The notes under the pieces: generated by a model
Database searches by the model: none
Seen by the model: only the letters and a program-made list of their open reading frames with translations
What the model was told of the DNA's origin: nothing
Made by a program: the position numbers and the translations under genes
In this document: positions 1-12,900 of the stretch, one piece after another
How the letters are laid out: each line of letters starts with the position of its first letter
Numbering within the stretch: position 1 is the first letter of the stretch
Assembly (NCBI RefSeq): GCF_031755915.1
Contig: NC_083387.1
Coordinates: 11,367,001 to 11,431,000, forward strand
Direction of reading: 5' to 3'
DNA: 64,000 bases
From: Ziziphus jujuba
Lineage: Eukaryota > Streptophyta > Magnoliopsida > Rosales > Rhamnaceae

Positions 1-100
1 TATGATAATTAAACTACATCTATATCCAAAGTTAAGGTTCCAAAGGGTCTCGGTGACCATTAATTATGACCTTATGAAATTATTTTAGGAGTTATTAACT

Positions 101-153
101 AACTTCATGGTATATATAAAAATAAATAAATAAATAAACTTCATGGTATATAT
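101..153. mobile_element. A-rich micro-insertion flanked by 17-bp direct repeats
   Basis: The 17-mer AACTTCATGGTATATAT occurs at 101-117 and again at 137-153. Between the copies lie 19 bases made only of A and T, an A run followed by AATA repeats. The resident LINE at 19.8-22.1 kb ends in the same kind of AAATA-repeat tail. Inference: a retroposition event that kept only its 3' tail. A polymerase-slippage or repair duplication is the alternative. Confidence 0.45.
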
Positions 154-215
154 TGGGTGTGTGCGTTAGATAAAATATTCACTATGATCACACAACCCAT
201 ATAATTTAAACATTT

Positions 216-250
216 ATGGAATTTTTTTTTTTTGACCCCCGCATGGAATT
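216..250 (-). mobile_element. T-tail micro-insertion flanked by 8-bp direct repeats
   Basis: ATGGAATT occurs at 216-223 and at 243-250. The 19 bases between are ten T followed by GACCCCCGC. On the minus strand this reads GCGGGGGTC followed by an A tail, as expected for a minimal retroposon with target-site duplications. The short repeat makes a chance match possible. Confidence 0.35.
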
Positions 251-2029
251 AATTTATTAATATTATGCATTAATATAAAAATTCAGTTATCTTTTTGTTG
301 TATATAACTTATCAAAATAAATTGATCGAGTTTATCTTAATCTTAGTAATAATATTATTTATATATTTTTCGTTTATATGATTTTTTTTTTTTTTTTTTA
401 AGTCCACGTCTAGCATGCATGGAAACAAAACAAGCGTCCGTGCAAGTGGGGAGACATTGTGAGTGTTATTTCTGTGGTTCCGTTGACTTTGTACGATTTG
501 CGGATTGCTAGTTTTGTTCACATAATTAGCTAGTTTACTTTGTCGTCCACCGTTGATTGTTTAAAGAAGAATCTAATACTCTTAAAAATATATATATATA
601 TATATATTACATAGAGTTTGTTTATGATAGGAACGTTTATATATTTTAAAAAATATAAATTTTTTTATATATGATGAGGTAATTTTTTTTTTTTTAAAGA
701 CTTACGTGATTTATAACGTAGATATCTATTTATTAATATATATTAAGCTCGTATAAATGTATAAGTATGGTAATTTCAATATTGATGGTAATTTTTAAAA
801 AAATTATATTGAAACTATCGCACAAAAATAAATATTTATGATAAATTTTTAAAAAATTATTATTTTTTAAATGGTCCACACCGTTATCTGTACCGTAAAA
901 TTTCATATATAACATAATCATAAATTTTTGTCTATTAATTGACCTAACCTGAAACCATATATACATGGGCCAAAATAGAAAACTTATGAAACATGTGATG
1001 TGATAGATTAATAATTGAGATTTAATATATGTGTAATCCCCCGTATACATATAATTATTGTAATATATTGAGTTAGTATTTCTAGAATGCCCATATCTTG
1101 TACCTTGTTTGTATTTGAGAAAATACTTAGTCGTTTATTTTGGGCTTTGATAAAAGATTGAAAATGTCTGCTATATTGTAGAACATCTCAGACGCGCAAA
1201 AAGATTTGGTGGATCCCAAAAGAGATCGCAGATTGATAATTAGCAAAGGAAAAAAAAAAATGAAAAAGAAAAGAAAAAAGAAATATTAAACTAATTAATT
1301 TAGGATAGGCTAACTGTCATGGCTCAAAAGGTGGTTGTTAAATTAAATTGGCGTAAATAACATGTACAATTTTATGTATCAATTATTCAAAAAAACACAA
1401 AACAGTAATTTTTACTGTATTAAAAGAAGATGGGATTATGCAAAAATAAACAAAACAGGATCACAATTTCGAATCCAAAATTGGATAAGATAAAACAAGT
1501 TTATTAATTTTTTGGTGAAGTATTCAATAAAACATAACGAAGAAAGATTTTCACTCCTACCAAACAGCCACCATAGTTTAGTGCTCAGAACAATATCACA
1601 GTAATTGGCATTTAAGTTTAAGCTCATTCATAGACAGAAGCAACTAATTCAAAACCTTTCTTGATGTCCATGAGTTCAATTTCCAAGCATATGTATATTT
1701 CAACTAGAACAATAGAAAAAAATAAAATAAAATGAATTCCCGTCCAATTGTAGGGGGAAAAAAAAAAAAAAGAAGTTCTTCCCAAGCATAGACAAACATC
1801 TAAAAAAGGTACAAACAGAATCTGAGACATAATTTGAAGAAATCAATTCAATCCAGCTACAAAACTCATCAAACTACAGATTTAGCTATAAAGAAGCAGC
1901 CAAATCAATCCTATTTCAATCAAGATATTCATATCTATATCTAAAAAAAAGCCACTCCTGTAAGTTCAGTTTACATGGCATTGCCAATTTTCAGTTTATA
2001 TGGCATTGCCAATTTCCATACTCTCTCTG

Positions 2030-5000
2030 TCAAGAAGCCCCGTTAACTGCAGCTGTAGCTGCAGCAGCATGCATACCCAAATCCTGATGCTGTGGCACAC
2101 CATATCCATATCCACCACCATAATGTGCTCCATTCCACTGGTTACTTGAATCCCGCCACTGCCAAATTCCACTCTCAACAAATCAATGAAGAAAACCCAA
2201 AAGCCAAACCAGAGAGCATGGATTTTGCAACCTTAACAACTAAGAAAGTTGTAACAAAAACTATAGGTAAAAATGGAATGGAAAAGATTCCAAAAAAACC
2301 TCGGCGATGCAAAATTGATACAAGAAAGAAACAAAATTTTGGGGGTTGGTGGATGGTGCATCTCTAAAACTCTACACTTAACATCATATTTTTTCTGAGA
2401 TGTTGAGTCATATGAACGTACACCAAACTAGAGGATGTCATATTATGAATGTAAAATTCTCTAAAAGATAAGGTAGCTATCTCAGACCAAGATGTAATTA
2501 TATAATAGTAAAACATGTAAGCAACTTTACCTGCTTGTTCCCTGGCGTACGACCCCATGAAAGACGAACTGATTGCTTACCAATAACTTTCCCATTCAGC
2601 ATCTGCATTGCATTCTCAGCATTCTTTCTGGAAAATATATGTAAATTGTTAAAATTAAGAAAACTGAGATTTTTTCTTCAGTAATGTAATTTTGTAACAT
2701 AAGTTTGACAGTGCTGTGCTCTCCTTAATTAGGTTTCCAAGATACTCAATCATCACATAAATTCCAAAGCACTAATAAACTGTTCTACAACAAAGCTCTT
2801 CCATATATGACAAGGATACCTTTCCGCAAACTGTACAAAGCCACATGCTTTTCCTGCTGGTATTTTCACAGAAACGACTTCACCAAACTGAGAAAAAGGC
2901 TGCCTCAGGTCTTCATCAGTGGCATCAGAATCAAGCCCTCCAACAAAGATCTACAACAAATCATGGCTATAGCAAGTCATACAGGTTTTAGATAATGAAC
3001 AGAAGGGGAGGAGTTGGACTCACGGTTGTATTATTTGACTCGCCACCAGATTGGGAACCTTGGGCTACAGCACCATTTGATATATGTCCACCAGCCAATA
3101 CCACAGCTGATAACGGAGTAGGGGAGAAGCACCATCATTATAAAAGAAAATGAAAGAATTAATATTTCAATGATAATTTATGCAAGTTAAAACAACTAGC
3201 TGTGGATATTTTACTATCATTGTGGTCATTATCTTCTTTTGGTCCTTGGAGCAATTAACATTTTGTAGAACATGAAAACATGAACAATGGAAATAATTTA
3301 TAGAAACCCATATGCCTTGAGAATATAAATAAATAAAACATTTAAAAAAAAAAAAAGAGCAGTTGGAACATAAATTACTAAAGAAGTATAGATGATAGAT
3401 CCAGATTCAAGTTATGGTAATGACTATGTCCATGTGCAATTGACAGTTTAAATGTTCCATACTTATAAAAATTCAATTTCAGTGGATTCTTGTTTCCTAA
3501 TCACAATTTTCTAGACACTGCTACCAGTAGCAGATATAGCTCGTGTTTGTGCATACATTTAGCAAATCTATGGATTGTGATTCTCAAACTCCTCATAAAT
3601 CATTTCTTATTCCACCAGTTAGGTTTCCTATCTCAATTTGCATGTGAGAACCAAAAAAGGTAAATACCAATATACCATGTTTCAACATATTGGGATCTAA
3701 TAAGCAGCCTAAAAAGTGATACGCCCCACATGTGAGGATAAGTTCTACATGCATAAACCATTCTTGGCACGCCTACAAGTTTGAACTTTAAAAAAACCGG
3801 TTCTTTAACAAGTATATTGAGCATGCATGTAATTAGCATACATAAAGAATTCTGTGATTAAGCGGGTAAAAATGAAAACTAAAACTGAAGAATAAAGACT
3901 TAAAAGTATAAAAAGATCTGAATGGGTCAATTAGGTGCACAAGACACATGTGCATACTATTCATAACTCATTGACCAAGTATTGATTAAATAACAATAAC
4001 ATCTCCTAACCTTTTAGATTGACACCAACTGTTCGCAGAGAAACAATTTATTTGTTGAAACAGAGGACCAAATAAATCACATGGATTTAGAAATTATGAT
4101 GATCATATGCTACTTTGCAGCTTCAGGAATGGGAAGATTGTTTCTTTAACAAAGGATGACATGGATTGCCATAAGAAAGATTGGAAGTTTCCACTCGATG
4201 AGTTCCAACAAAGGAAAATAACAGGTAGGCAATAATAACATTTGAGTTTGATAAATTTTCTTAGGCAGGTAATGGAAAGCAAGGAACAAAGGAAAAGGCG
4301 GCGGCCAAACCAGTATACATAAGAAATGAAGTAGTGATAATGCTGATGATGATTATCCCACCATTTGTTCCAATCTTCTATCACTTTCTAAAACCACCTT
4401 ACAGCACAAGATGAGCAAGAAGCTAATATTACAATTCAACCAGCCTTCCTCGAGATCAATAAGGACAATAGAAAATAAGTAAAAGATGCAATAGGAATCC
4501 ATGTAATGGATAGGCATCAAGCTGGCAAAAAGTTTCTATGGCTAAGATAAGGGTCTTTCTTCAAAAAAGAGGGAAAAAAAAAAGGTAAAGAAGAAATTTT
4601 AATAATGGAGTTAGAAAAAGGTAAATCTAATGGGAATAAAGAATAGACATGATAGAATAGAACAACTGAAAGTGACCCCAAACTATAAAATCTTCGTACT
4701 TTTTGATTTCTTCATCTTCACATACTTCTAAATTGTTTAAGTAAAACGGAGCAAAAAGAATTGCAGTTTTGCAAACAGCTACTTCAGACGAAAGAATATT
4801 AAAAGAGATTATCGGCTTATTCTTCATGCATTATTCAACATGTTGAACATAACATGTGTTAGTAGTCTGAACCCAAATGTGCTTAAGTAGAAGAAATAAA
4901 ACCAGATTGCAAATAAAGATTACTATTTAAAATTTTGGAAACAAAAAGCTACAAGCACCAAAAAATACCTTGTGAACTATACTGTTGTTGTTGATATCCA

Positions 5001-6530
5001 GATGACTTTTTTGGGGTTGCAACACCTATACGCATTGGTCTGCTTGAACAGTATACCCCATTCATTTCAGTCATGGCCCTTGACCTCTCATTTTCATCAC
5101 TAAACCTAACAAAACCATAACCTTTTGAACGACCGGTATTTGAATCAATAACAACTTTGGCAGCTTTAACAGATGAGTATCTAGTAGCAAAGGTTTCCTG
5201 CAACATTGTATCAGTCACATCTGCTGCCAAATCTCCAACAAATATGGACAAATCAGAACCAGCCTCTGTCCGCCTATCACCCACACTGAAAGTTGCCCAA
5301 TTTAAACGGAAGGGCTGCTCTGTGCTTGGCATGGTAGTACCATTATAGCTCTGTAAAACTTTCTCAGCTGCTGCACGTGAATAAAACTCTACAAATCCAT
5401 ATCCTTCTGGCTGACCAGTTTGCTTATTGCGTATGACTTTCACTGAGAAAACCTGCATTTTTTTTTTAATGACAAAAGTCAAATCCTACTTCAATGAAAT
5501 GAAAAGATTAATGTTTCTCATCCAAGAAAAGGAAGAAAATTTAAGAAAATAATAACAATATCAACCAATAAGTAAAAGTAAGGAGGACAATCAGACACAT
5601 AAGATTTAGTACTTGACATATAAAATCCTGGTTTACAGTTTATGAGCTCCCATTCTTCTCATTCATAACAGAATGAGACAACTAACACATGTTATAGATG
5701 TACGTAGAACACAGATTTTCCTAATGCTGGAGATATCTAAGCCGACTAGTGAAACCACACGTTTGGCCCAGGTCAATTCACAACTTGTGCATTCAATATA
5801 TTAGATTGCTATCCCAGAATCATAGCTAGATTAATATATTATTTTAATACATCCACAGCTCCATGGTTTGGGATCAAAAACTCATTCTTAAGAACACACC
5901 ATTCTCTCTCTATTAGAAGAGTTCATAAAATCCTAAACGTTTCCTTAATTGTTACACATAGATTAAAATGGTAAATGCATTCCCACAAATTGTCAACATA
6001 TATTACATACATGAGAAAATAATCTCAATCTCATTTTTTATGTCAAACACCTTCCACAAAGTTAAATTTCCATTTTCAATCTGATATCAATCTAAAAACC
6101 CAAAACCAAAACCATACTTAACAAAACCAAAATAATATTTTTTTAAAAATAAAAAAGAGAGAAAATGCAGAAGACCCACCTGGCCAGTGTGAGCAAAGCA
6201 TCCATGGAGATAAGACTCATCCATCCAATGGTGAAGATCACCAACCCAGATCGTTCTGATCTCGTCCTGCTTATGGGGCAGAGAGTGTTGCTTGGGGAGG
6301 TGATAAGGAGGAGGCTGCTGTTGTTGTTGATAATGGTGGTGACCGTAAGGGATATAGTGCTGAGGGTACATCATCATCTGCTGCTGCATCATAACCATGG
6401 CAGCCGCCGGGTACTGCATGGCCATCCATTGCTGCTGCTGCTGCTGGTTCTGACTCCATTGCTGCTGAGCCTGCTGAGGCTGTTGTTGATTCGCATTCAG
6501 ATCGGTCCCGTTCGTTTGCTGGGCAGCCAT
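2030..6530 (-). CDS. RBP45: RBP45/RBP47-type RNA-binding protein with three RRMs (6 exons)
   Basis: Exons on the minus strand: 6530-6180, 5452-4969, 3106-3024, 2950-2820, 2627-2531 and 2173-2030. Every intron is GT-AG and the phases join to 429 codons, a usual length for the family. Residues 1-90 are rich in Gln, Met and His. RRM1 starts near 93 (RNP2 IWVGDL, RNP1 GYGFVEF). RRM2 starts near 187 (IFVGDL, GYGFVRF). RRM3 starts near 307 (IFVGGL, CGFVQF). The C-terminus is Gly/Tyr-rich and ends in ...AAVNGAS. Family knowledge: these proteins bind U-rich or poly(A) RNA in the nucleus and enter stress granules. The start is the first ATG in the frame, after a pyrimidine/GA-rich leader. It is the only gene in its stretch and appears intact. 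RBP45 and RBP47 are hard to separate by eye. Confidence 0.93.
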
Positions 6531-6800
6531 GGTCGTCGTTTTTGTTTTCTTTTTGTCGCTTTGCTAGCTTCTCTCCCTCCCTCTCTCTCTCTCTCTGTCT
6601 CTCTCTAACTCTTTCCACGTCTGGGTTTGTGAAAATATATCGAACCCAAGTAGTATGGAGTCCCAGGGAAGAGTTTAGGTCGGAGAGAGCTAGCGAAGCT
6701 TTTAGAGAGAGAGAGAGAGAGAGAGAGATTGGTGGGCTTGAGAGGGAGGAGAGAGAGAAAGAGAAGGGCTAAGATTGGGTTACAGCGAGCTTTTAAAGCA
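6531..6800 (-). promoter_or_regulatory. Leader and proximal promoter of the RBP45-like gene, with two GA/CT tracts
   Basis: Immediately upstream of the start codon (minus strand) lies a CT-rich stretch on the plus strand at about 6,571-6,606, and a (GA)n tract at about 6,704-6,728. On the transcribed strand these read as GA and CT repeats, common in plant 5' leaders and core promoters. I see no clear TATA box. The transcription start cannot be fixed from sequence alone. Confidence 0.5.
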
Positions 6801-8254
6801 AGGCGGTGGATCTGGACGCTTTTACCATTAACACCTCGTTTACGTCGTCTTTGCTATTTTTCAGACCGACGTCTGCCGTCCGTGACTCACCCACCTGTGG
6901 CCCCTACCCATGTTGCTGAATCAAACGGCTCTCATTTAAACTCGTTGGCGGCCCGGCCCACTTGCCTCCCCGACACCAACTTGATTGGCTTGTCACATTC
7001 TTCCATGCTTTCAAACTGTCGCTTATGGTTCGATGCTGCATTTTTTTTTTTTTAATATTTTTGAAAATATCTTTAAACAGATTTTCCAATTAATTACAAA
7101 ATTCTCTCTTTTTTTTTTTTTTTTGGATGGATATTTATATGTTGAGCTATCTTTTATTAAAGATGTAGCATCTATGAAATTTGAGTTCATTCAAACTGCA
7201 TTGATTTTGCACAAAATGTAAAACGGTTCAATGGAATTATATTAACATAGTAACATAATAAAAAAAAAATGGAAGAAAAACTTTTTGAAAAAATAGGTGG
7301 TCCTAAATTGAATCTTAATCAAATTTCATAACGGAGTAAGTAATTAATTTTACATAATAATATCACATGTATGAACAAGATAATAGTATTCATTTTCTTA
7401 CCAAAAGAAAAATAATTAGTATTCACATACTCAGCTATAAACGTTTTTTTAAGTGTTGAATGGTTTGAGTGTGAAAAAGTTCAAATATTGTTCCATAACA
7501 TATTGGTTTTTTTTTTTTTTTTTGTTTGTTTTATCCAAAAAAATTTTGATCTATGATTTTTGGTTTTTTCTACCCAATTATATATAAATTATTAATTTCA
7601 AATACTTATTGACATTAATTATTAACTGTCAAAGTTTGTTAAGTATCTCAAATAATTTAAATTTAAAAGAAAAAAATATGCATTTATGTGTGTATATATA
7701 TATAAGCAACAAATTGAAAATAAAAAAAAAGTTTAATTTAGTGTGTTTTTTTTCTTTCTCCAGTTATTGCTAACTAATAATTAAAATATTCAAAATAAAC
7801 AAATTATATATAATTAAATTAAAAAAATTAAAACCAACTTTACCAAAAGTGGTTTGAAAATAGTAAAAAATAATATAACAATTTAGTTAAATTTATTGCA
7901 GCTGACTTTACCAATAATAAATGGTTAATTTATTGATCTCGTAACTTTTTACTACAGAGCTTCAACCTGCAGTACCACCTGATAATACCTATTCGTAATT
8001 TATCAGTCCAATGTTTTTTCTTTAACGAAAAAAAAAAAAAAAAACGAAAGAAAGAAACAAAAACTTAAATAAACTACGATAAAATCATATATTACGAAGG
8101 TTTTGCCTTATTTCCAGAAACATCTAAAATATTTTATAAAGAAATAAATCTCAGACAAATTGCATGTGTATATGCATATATATAAATGGGTCCCCAATTT
8201 ACTTGGTATTTTCCAATAGGACGAATGGTCCTTATTTCCTAAAATTGAAAACCT

Positions 8255-8329
8255 TTGACCGACCTTTCCACGTTGACTTGGTCAAAATATGACCTTCTAG
8301 ACCTCACATGTTGCATCTTACCAGTCAAC
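8255..8329. promoter_or_regulatory. Cluster of four W-box cores (TTGAC)
   Basis: TTGACC lies at 8255-8260, GTTGAC at 8272-8277, the reverse core TTGGTCAA at 8278-8285 and GTCAAC at 8324-8329. Two cores face each other almost without a gap. TTGAC(C/T) is the known WRKY-factor binding site. The cluster sits about 1.7 kb upstream of the RBP45-like start codon. A role in that gene's control is inference only. Confidence 0.4.
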
Positions 8330-8854
8330 GACATCGTTTAGAAGTTGAATATTGCACTTCAAGTTTTAACCCTCTTTCTCTTTTGTTTTTAATTTTCTTT
8401 TCTTTTTGCCTTTTTTTTTTTTTAATGAAATGAGGAAATAAAAATTAAAAATTAAAAATTTTTTAAAAAAAAGAAGGAAAAAAAAAAAAAAAAGGAAATG
8501 AAATGGAGATTGCTACAAGTCATAACTGCTTTTTGAACTCAATTTTGTGTTTTTAAGTCTTTCAATATCAATTTTGTTGTCGGTGTGTCATTTTCTTGTC
8601 AAAGTACAACTCATTTTGTTTATGTACAGGTGGCTAATAACTCATAGACAATGGCTATGAAACATATTAAATGGTAGAGAAGAAATTAATGGAAAATCTT
8701 CATATTGATGTAGAAGTCAGCATATGCTTGGGCTTCATTAATGATCAACGTAATTTTCAGTGTTTCACTTCAACTACTCCTCGGGAAATAACAACTACAA
8801 TGCTGACACATAAGATCTGAATCTCTTTTCCAAGACTTATTAATAATCTTTTAA

Positions 8855-8972
8855 GGGCTAATTTAGGATGTTGGATCATAGCGGATTAGATTAGACTATT
8901 TTAAATTAGTCCAACAAAAATATGATGTACTATAATCTAGTCCGGTGTAGTCTCGCATCTCAAACTAGCCCC
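8855..8972. mobile_element. Short Tourist-like MITE (118 bp)
   Basis: Left end GGGCTAATTTAGGATG and right end CATCTCAAACTAGCCCC are imperfect inverted repeats, and TAA flanks both sides (8852-8854 and 8973-8975). Inside, GGATTAGATTAGACTA and TAGTCCGGTG form a further hairpin. Trinucleotide TAA/TTA duplications and GGG-rich ends are typical of PIF/Harbinger-derived MITEs. It has no coding capacity. Confidence 0.55.
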
Positions 8973-8976
8973 TAAG

Positions 8977-9029
8977 TATGCATTTCTATATTCTTTCAAC
9001 CTATGAATGCATTTCTATGTTCTTTCAAC
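8977..9029. repeat. Two-copy tandem duplication, period about 28 bp
   Basis: GCATTTCTATATTCTTTCAA and the near-identical GCATTTCTATGTTCTTTCAA follow one another 28 bases apart, directly after the MITE. Confidence 0.6.
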
Positions 9030-9069
9030 AATAATAATAAGTATACACGAAGAAAGTTGGCATAGAGAA

Positions 9070-9086
9070 CCCCCCCCCCCCCCCCC
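9070..9086. repeat. C homopolymer of 17 bases followed by an A-rich run
   Basis: Seventeen consecutive C are followed by AACCC and an A tract. C runs this long are unusual in such an AT-rich background. It lies in the likely 3' region of the sulfotransferase gene. Its length may be unstable or mis-assembled. Confidence 0.8.
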
Positions 9087-9401
9087 AACCCAAAAAAAAA
9101 AGAAAAAAAAAAATGCAAGGTGAAACTGCAGATTTCACTTTTCATTACCTCAATTACAACATGTTATGTTCGTCTAGAAAGATAGAAGAAAGAATCAGGA
9201 AAAGAAAAAAACAATAAAGAATCAATTGAATACTGAGTGGTGAGGGAAAAAATTAGCAGAAACCAAGTAAGGAAAGGTCAAAAATTGAAGTGCCGTGGCC
9301 AAAATTTGAACAGGGAAGCAACCTGTCCCTGTTGGCTCTTGCAGCTAAGAACAAAAAAGAAAACTTTGTTAAAAGAACAGAATATACATCACCCCAGTGC
9401 T

Positions 9402-9904
9402 TTATCTTCTTCGATAATCTGCATGAAGGAAGCTTTCATATGGTGTTCCCTTGAGCGTCTTTTGGATATCACCCCAATTCTCAATCTGGTTAGACAGGGG
9501 ACCTTTATGTATCTTCACCTGGCGACTCTTTAAATCTTTCCGTGGAACCTTTAGAAAATCTTGAACATCTATCAGTTTCTGAAACATGCAATAATAGAAT
9601 GTACCTTCACTTGTCATAATCTCAAATGGTATAAATTGTCAAAGAAAACATGAATAAATTCATATAGATTGATTGCATACGGTGCGGTTTTTAAGTACAT
9701 CCTCGTAGTAAATGAGAATATGCCGGGTGCTCTTAAAGTACTCCAAAGCTTTTGTAGTAGTTTCTTCTACTTGCCTCAGGTTGGCTATCAGCAATGTTGC
9801 ATTGATGATAGGCTTGTATTTTGCAAGTATCTCCGCCTGAAACAGTTTCATATGATCAGTTACACTCTGACGTTCAACTATTGGAAGTTGCTGAGTTTGT
9901 GTAC

Positions 9905-9961
<57 letters not shown>

Positions 9962-12900
9962 CTTTTGGAGAATGTACATGAGACTTGTGAGTCCCATTCA
10001 ATGGCTTGGCATCTCTATCATAAGAATTTGCAAGTACTGAAATCATCCTGCGCAAAAGATTTCTCCGAAAGAGAAAGATAGCAGAGACACCCCGTTGCTT
10101 GAAATATTCTACAATTTCTTCATGATGCTGCATCACACCCTGCATAAATCGTTGCAATATAAGATACTCTTCTTCTGTTCCATAAATGAAACACGCATAA
10201 AGCAGAGCAAAAGATACATTAGAAACTGGAGAGCATAAGAAAGCTGCCTATCTGGCCAGATGCCCATAAGTTGGAAGAGATGATGCAGAAACACACATAA
10301 AAGAAATTCAAACTCATTGAAGAATTAACTCTCAATTTATAATGGAAGAAAATTTCGAAATCTTATCAATCTTATCAATCTTACAAACAGATAAACGTGT
10401 GCACCCTCTCAAGAATTCATGCATGGATGGACTGAAATATAGAAATACTGCAGAAAGAACTAATCAAAACTAAAATTTCCAGTTTGTGCTGAATTTCTTT
10501 CTGACTATATCAGGTGGATTGGACTGGTAATTAAAAGAGATTCCAAACTTTTTGTTAATCAGTTCATAAATTATGGTAAAATGGTCCCTAAGAATAGCTG
10601 CAGACAATCATATCTTGAAAAAAACATGCTTCTCTAATATTGAGGGACACGCTGTTAGACTTATCTCTTGTAATGGAATCTTAGGCCATGCTACTTACAG
10701 GTATGATTCCTAGCATCCCTAGCATAGTTATGTTTAAAGCTAACTTCGGTTCCTGGAAGTAAAAAATAAAAAATAAAAGATAAGCACTATGTAACACATT
10801 TCTGCCAGAACGAATTATGTTGATATTTTTTCCTTTGAAAAATGCAAGAGGATAGCAGGCTAAATATAAGACTTTCTTTGTGTCTTAGAAAACCAACAAC
10901 CAGAGGCCCAAAATACATCATTGCTGTTATGTTCATAGCATAAAAGAGTTTCCTCCATAATACTAGGTAGCCGTGCCACTCCCCAACCAGTTTTTAATTA
11001 GCACCCTTGACTTATAGTATTCTAATACTTCTATTACTTCCAAATACACCACAAAATGCTACACCAAAGATAAATATTTAATAGTACACCATCTTAAACA
11101 TATGCCAAACAGATCAGAACTTCAGAATAAGGTTTCCCAAAATAATCACAACAAAGGTTCAAAGCACCAAATAAAACATAAAAATTTATCCCTTGTCAAA
11201 GAAACTTCTAACCATTTGAAATAATAAATGGCAGAGTCCAACAGGTCCCATAATAGCTAACACAGAGTCCGATTTATTAATTTCTTTGACTTTATTAAGA
11301 GACTTTTTATTAGATATCTTACCTGCTCTTTGAGGTAATGACAGTTGAAATCCCATTTATCTTTTGTCTTTCCCGTTTTAGTTTGTTTCAGATTTCAACC
11401 TCATATTATTTACCATATTTTGTTGCTCAAGTATTTTTTATTTTCCTTAATAGTTACATAGCTTCAAAAACTAACATGTCTATGCAGCCAATTTCTTTTA
11501 AGCAATAGTGCCACATCAGCAACTGGACTGTGTTGTATTTAGGCTCATAAAGTCTAAATTCTTAGTGACATTGCTTATTCTGAATCCATTGTACTTCTTT
11601 TTTGCAAGGTCCTAACACTGCTCTACAATCCCAATGAAACCGATGCAATTACAGGATTGGCTATCAATAAGAGAATTTTAAACTTTTCAAAGGTGCCCAT
11701 CAGTGGTCAGTTAGAAATCATAAAAGAAAGAGCCAACTGAATAGCAGCAAATTATTTTTTCTTTCAAATAGCATGGAAGACTTGCAAGAACAGTACTCAT
11801 CCTTTTGCAGTTAGACACTTTGACGTCGTTATGTAATTGTGAATTGCTAGCCATCAATAACAAAAATTGATACCACTTCAAATTTGCATGGGAAAGTTAC
11901 TATGTTTTCATTATAACTAAATGAGAGGTTTCATCAGGAACAATGAACATGAAAATGAGCCCAGACACTGGTACACTATCTTCCCCCTGGGAATAGAAAC
12001 TGGTACACTATATTCACCCCATGATTAGATATATAAAATAAAACATGAAACCAAGATCCCCAAAAGTGCTACAACATCAGTACAGAAAAAGATGAACAAG
12101 CATTTCAACCAGATATCCAAAATAGTCACAAGGGGTGAAAAAGAAAACTGTCGAATCAGATATGTACATCCATTGACGTGAAGAATATGTACTGAAATAA
12201 ATGCCTAAATCACTCAACCAACCAAAAGAGTGGATGATTAAATTGCAGATATTGAAATAAATTACGATTGACAGACCATAACTAACCTGATTAAGCATCC
12301 ACTTTAAGCCAACTGCAGCTGTGCACTCATTCTTTGAGGCACTACTAAGCCAGTCTAGATTGTAAATTCTATCCAAAGTCTCCCCAATAGTTGACATATT
12401 ACTTCTCCTTACTTTGACAGAGAAAATCTCCCCATTCGAACTAATGTTAGTATGATTATTTAATAATGTCTCGAACCACCCACTTCCAGACCTCTGCATC
12501 GACAAAATGGCGAAATATCGAACAGGATTGCATGCACATTCAGCCCTATTATAATAAAAGGAGGAAAAAAAAAAAAAAAAAAAAACAAATCATTGCATTT
12601 CAAATGGCGTCAAGCTTTAAACTAACACAAATAGTATTATACCTGCTATAAGATGTGGGATTAGGGTAATGCAAATAAGGAGCTTCTGACTGTTCAACAT
12701 TTGGTTCAGGACATGGCTTTTCAATCGTCTGGACAGTAAACAGTCCAGTATTGGTTCGCGTACTAATTTGCTTCAGACAAATCGTGCATATATATACTCC
12801 ACAGACCATTACAAACACCAAGACGATCATCCTCAACACCAGAGGAGATTTCTTGGGAGCCTTTAAAAGAAAAAGTTCCTGCTATACATAAAAATTAAAA

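Larger units (their letters stand above)
1..2029. other. AT-rich intergenic sequence and 3' flank of the RBP45-like gene
   Basis: No open frame here has a recognisable domain. The stretch is rich in A/T runs and (TA)n (about 588-607). The part nearest base 2,030, roughly 1,640-2,029, is the likely 3' untranslated region of the minus-strand RNA-binding-protein gene, judged only by position. Two tail-only insertions with flanking direct repeats lie at 101-153 and 216-250 and are listed separately. Confidence 0.6.
6801..9401. other. Intergenic spacer between the two minus-strand genes
   Basis: No coding sequence recognised. 6,800-7,050 has higher GC and is probably promoter of the RBP45-like gene. 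7,100-8,250 is AT-rich with long T runs. A W-box cluster, a small MITE and a C homopolymer are listed separately. About 9,130-9,401 is the probable 3' untranslated region of the sulfotransferase gene. Confidence 0.6.

Noticed and set aside
6271..6618. Overlapping frames on both strands across exon 1 and leader of the RBP45-like gene
   Set aside because: They come from the CAG/CAA (Gln) and CT/GA repeats. Only the RBP45 frame joins to downstream RRM exons.
9821..10081. Plus-strand frame with an (Arg-Glu)n run
   Set aside because: It is the translation of the (GA)25 tract and the antisense of two sulfotransferase exons.
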